Part shown: one piece after another, positions 5,489 to 6,190 of the stretch
How positions within the stretch are numbered: the stretch's first letter is position 1
Layout: each line of letters begins with the position of its first letter
Assembly (NCBI GenBank): GCA_025454095.1
Contig: JALOPC010000170.1
Location: 1-6,190, forward strand
Source of the DNA: Syntrophales bacterium
Lineage (GTDB): Bacteria > Desulfobacterota > Syntrophia > Syntrophales > UBA2192
Length of the DNA stretch: 6,190 bases
Reading direction: 5' to 3'
Translations under genes and position numbers: made by a program
Notes under the pieces: generated by a model
Database searches by the model: none
Told to the model about the DNA's origin: nothing
What the model saw: only the letters and a program-made list of their open reading frames with translations

Positions 5489-6190
5489 TCAGGGGACGAT
5501 CAGCGTCGCCCCCCGGGTGGCCCGCGATTCGGCGGCGCGATGGGCCTCGGCGATGTCGTCCAGCTTGAACCGGGCTCCGATCCGCGCCTTCACGAGTCCC
5601 GCCGAGACGGCCTCGAAGAGCTCGGCGGCGTTGGCGCGGAACACGGCCGGGTCGGCGTTGTGCGGGAACACGGAGGGCCGGGTCAGAAAGAGGCAGCCCT
5701 TCTTGTTGAGCAGCTCGGGCTCGATCGCCGGGGCGGGCCCGGAAGCCGCGCCGAAGACGACCACCATCCCGAAGGGGGCCGCGCAGTCGAGCGACTTGAG
5801 GAAGGTGGCCTTGCCGACGGAGTCGTAGACCACGTCGGCCTTCCTGCCCCCCGCGGCCTTCAGGAAAAGCTCCGGCCAGTTCTCCCTGGAATAGTCGACG
5901 GCGGCGTGGCAGCCCGCCTCGCGGGCGTCGGCGCACTTCTCGTCGGAGCCGGCCGTCCCGATCACCGTGGCGCCAAGCCCCCTGGCCCAGCGGCACAGGA
6001 TCTGCCCCACGCCCCCCGCGGCCGCGTGGACGAGGACGATCTGGCCGGGCCTGACGGGGTGGGTCTTCTTGAGCAGGTACTGGGCCGTGAGGCCCTTGAA
6101 CAGGATCGCCGCGGCCTCCTCGTCGGACACCCCGGCCGGGATGGGGACCAGCCGCTCGGCGGGCACGTTGCGCCGGTCGGCGTAAGCGCC
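5489..6190 (-). CDS. qor: NADPH:quinone oxidoreductase (zeta-crystallin/QOR family), N-terminus cut by window edge
   Basis: The visible 233 residues are the C-terminal part of a protein normally about 325 long; roughly 90 residues lie beyond 6190. The frame is open to the window edge, and the first visible residues (GAYADRRNVPAERLVPIP) match the end of the MDR catalytic domain, so the GTG at 6166 is internal and not a start. The Rossmann dinucleotide motif is HAAAGGVGQ (visible residues 55-63). Further family features are KGLTAQYLLKKT, VVYDSVG, and ESRATRGATLIVP at the end. By recalled comparison with E. coli QOR, a Lys and a Tyr that bind the NADPH phosphate are kept (visible residues 85 and 100), as is the Arg near the C-terminus (223). 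The enzyme is a cytosolic zinc-independent reductase of quinones or related enones using NADPH. Family assignment is firm; the physiological substrate is not known. It lies 79 bases upstream of the acyltransferase in the same direction. Confidence 0.92.
   Translation of the reverse strand, partial: GAYADRRNVPAERLVPIPAGVSDEEAAAILFKGLTAQYLLKKTHPVRPGQIVLVHAAAGGVGQILCRWARGLGATVIGTAGSDEKCADAREAGCHAAVDYSRENWPELFLKAAGGRKADVVYDSVGKATFLKSLDCAAPFGMVVVFGAASGPAPAIEPELLNKKGCLFLTRPSVFPHNADPAVFRANAAELFEAVSAGLVKARIGARFKLDDIAEAHRAAESRATRGATLIVP

Overview
The window carries six genes, all on the minus strand, so transcription runs from the right end to the left. In transcription order they are: a quinone oxidoreductase (QOR family, cut by the right edge), a YihG-like membrane acyltransferase, a large exported protein of unknown function, a nucleotidyltransferase antitoxin (MntA), a HEPN toxin (HepT), and a lipoprotein with a bacterial Ig-like domain (cut by the left edge). 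No tRNA, rRNA, CRISPR array or transposase was seen.

The DNA reads as a Gram-negative bacterial chromosome, probably a deltaproteobacterium in the broad sense (Desulfobacterota or a relative) from an environmental or metagenomic source. This is an inference. It rests on high G+C in the right two thirds, a lipobox lipoprotein, a proteobacterial-type PlsC acyltransferase, and degenerate C-run/G-run intergenic repeats of a kind I associate with that group. Nothing in the window fixes the genus.

Region by region. Positions 1-287 encode the start of an exported lipoprotein with a BIG2-type domain. Positions 288-652 hold no gene, but contain an AT-rich patch, a small palindrome and repeat copy A. 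Positions 653-1520 are a compact two-gene toxin-antitoxin operon, mntA then hepT, with 1 base between stop and start. Its best promoter candidate places the transcription start almost on the mntA ATG. Positions 1521-1674 hold that promoter and repeat copy B, so the toxin-antitoxin pair lies between two related repeats in the same orientation. This lower-GC left third looks like accessory DNA beside a very GC-rich block.

Positions 1675-4325 encode the large exported protein: signal peptide, long mostly helical body, Ig-like domain, Lys/Pro linker and cysteine-rich tail. The tail appears to be broken by a 1-base deletion near 1774-1790. Positions 4504-5409 encode the acyltransferase, and 5489-6190 the C-terminal two thirds of the oxidoreductase.

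The points most worth following up are the uncharacterised exported protein and its frameshifted tail, the unusual spacing in the MntA active-site motif, and the repeat-flanked, possibly leaderless toxin-antitoxin operon. No wholly new multi-gene system is visible.
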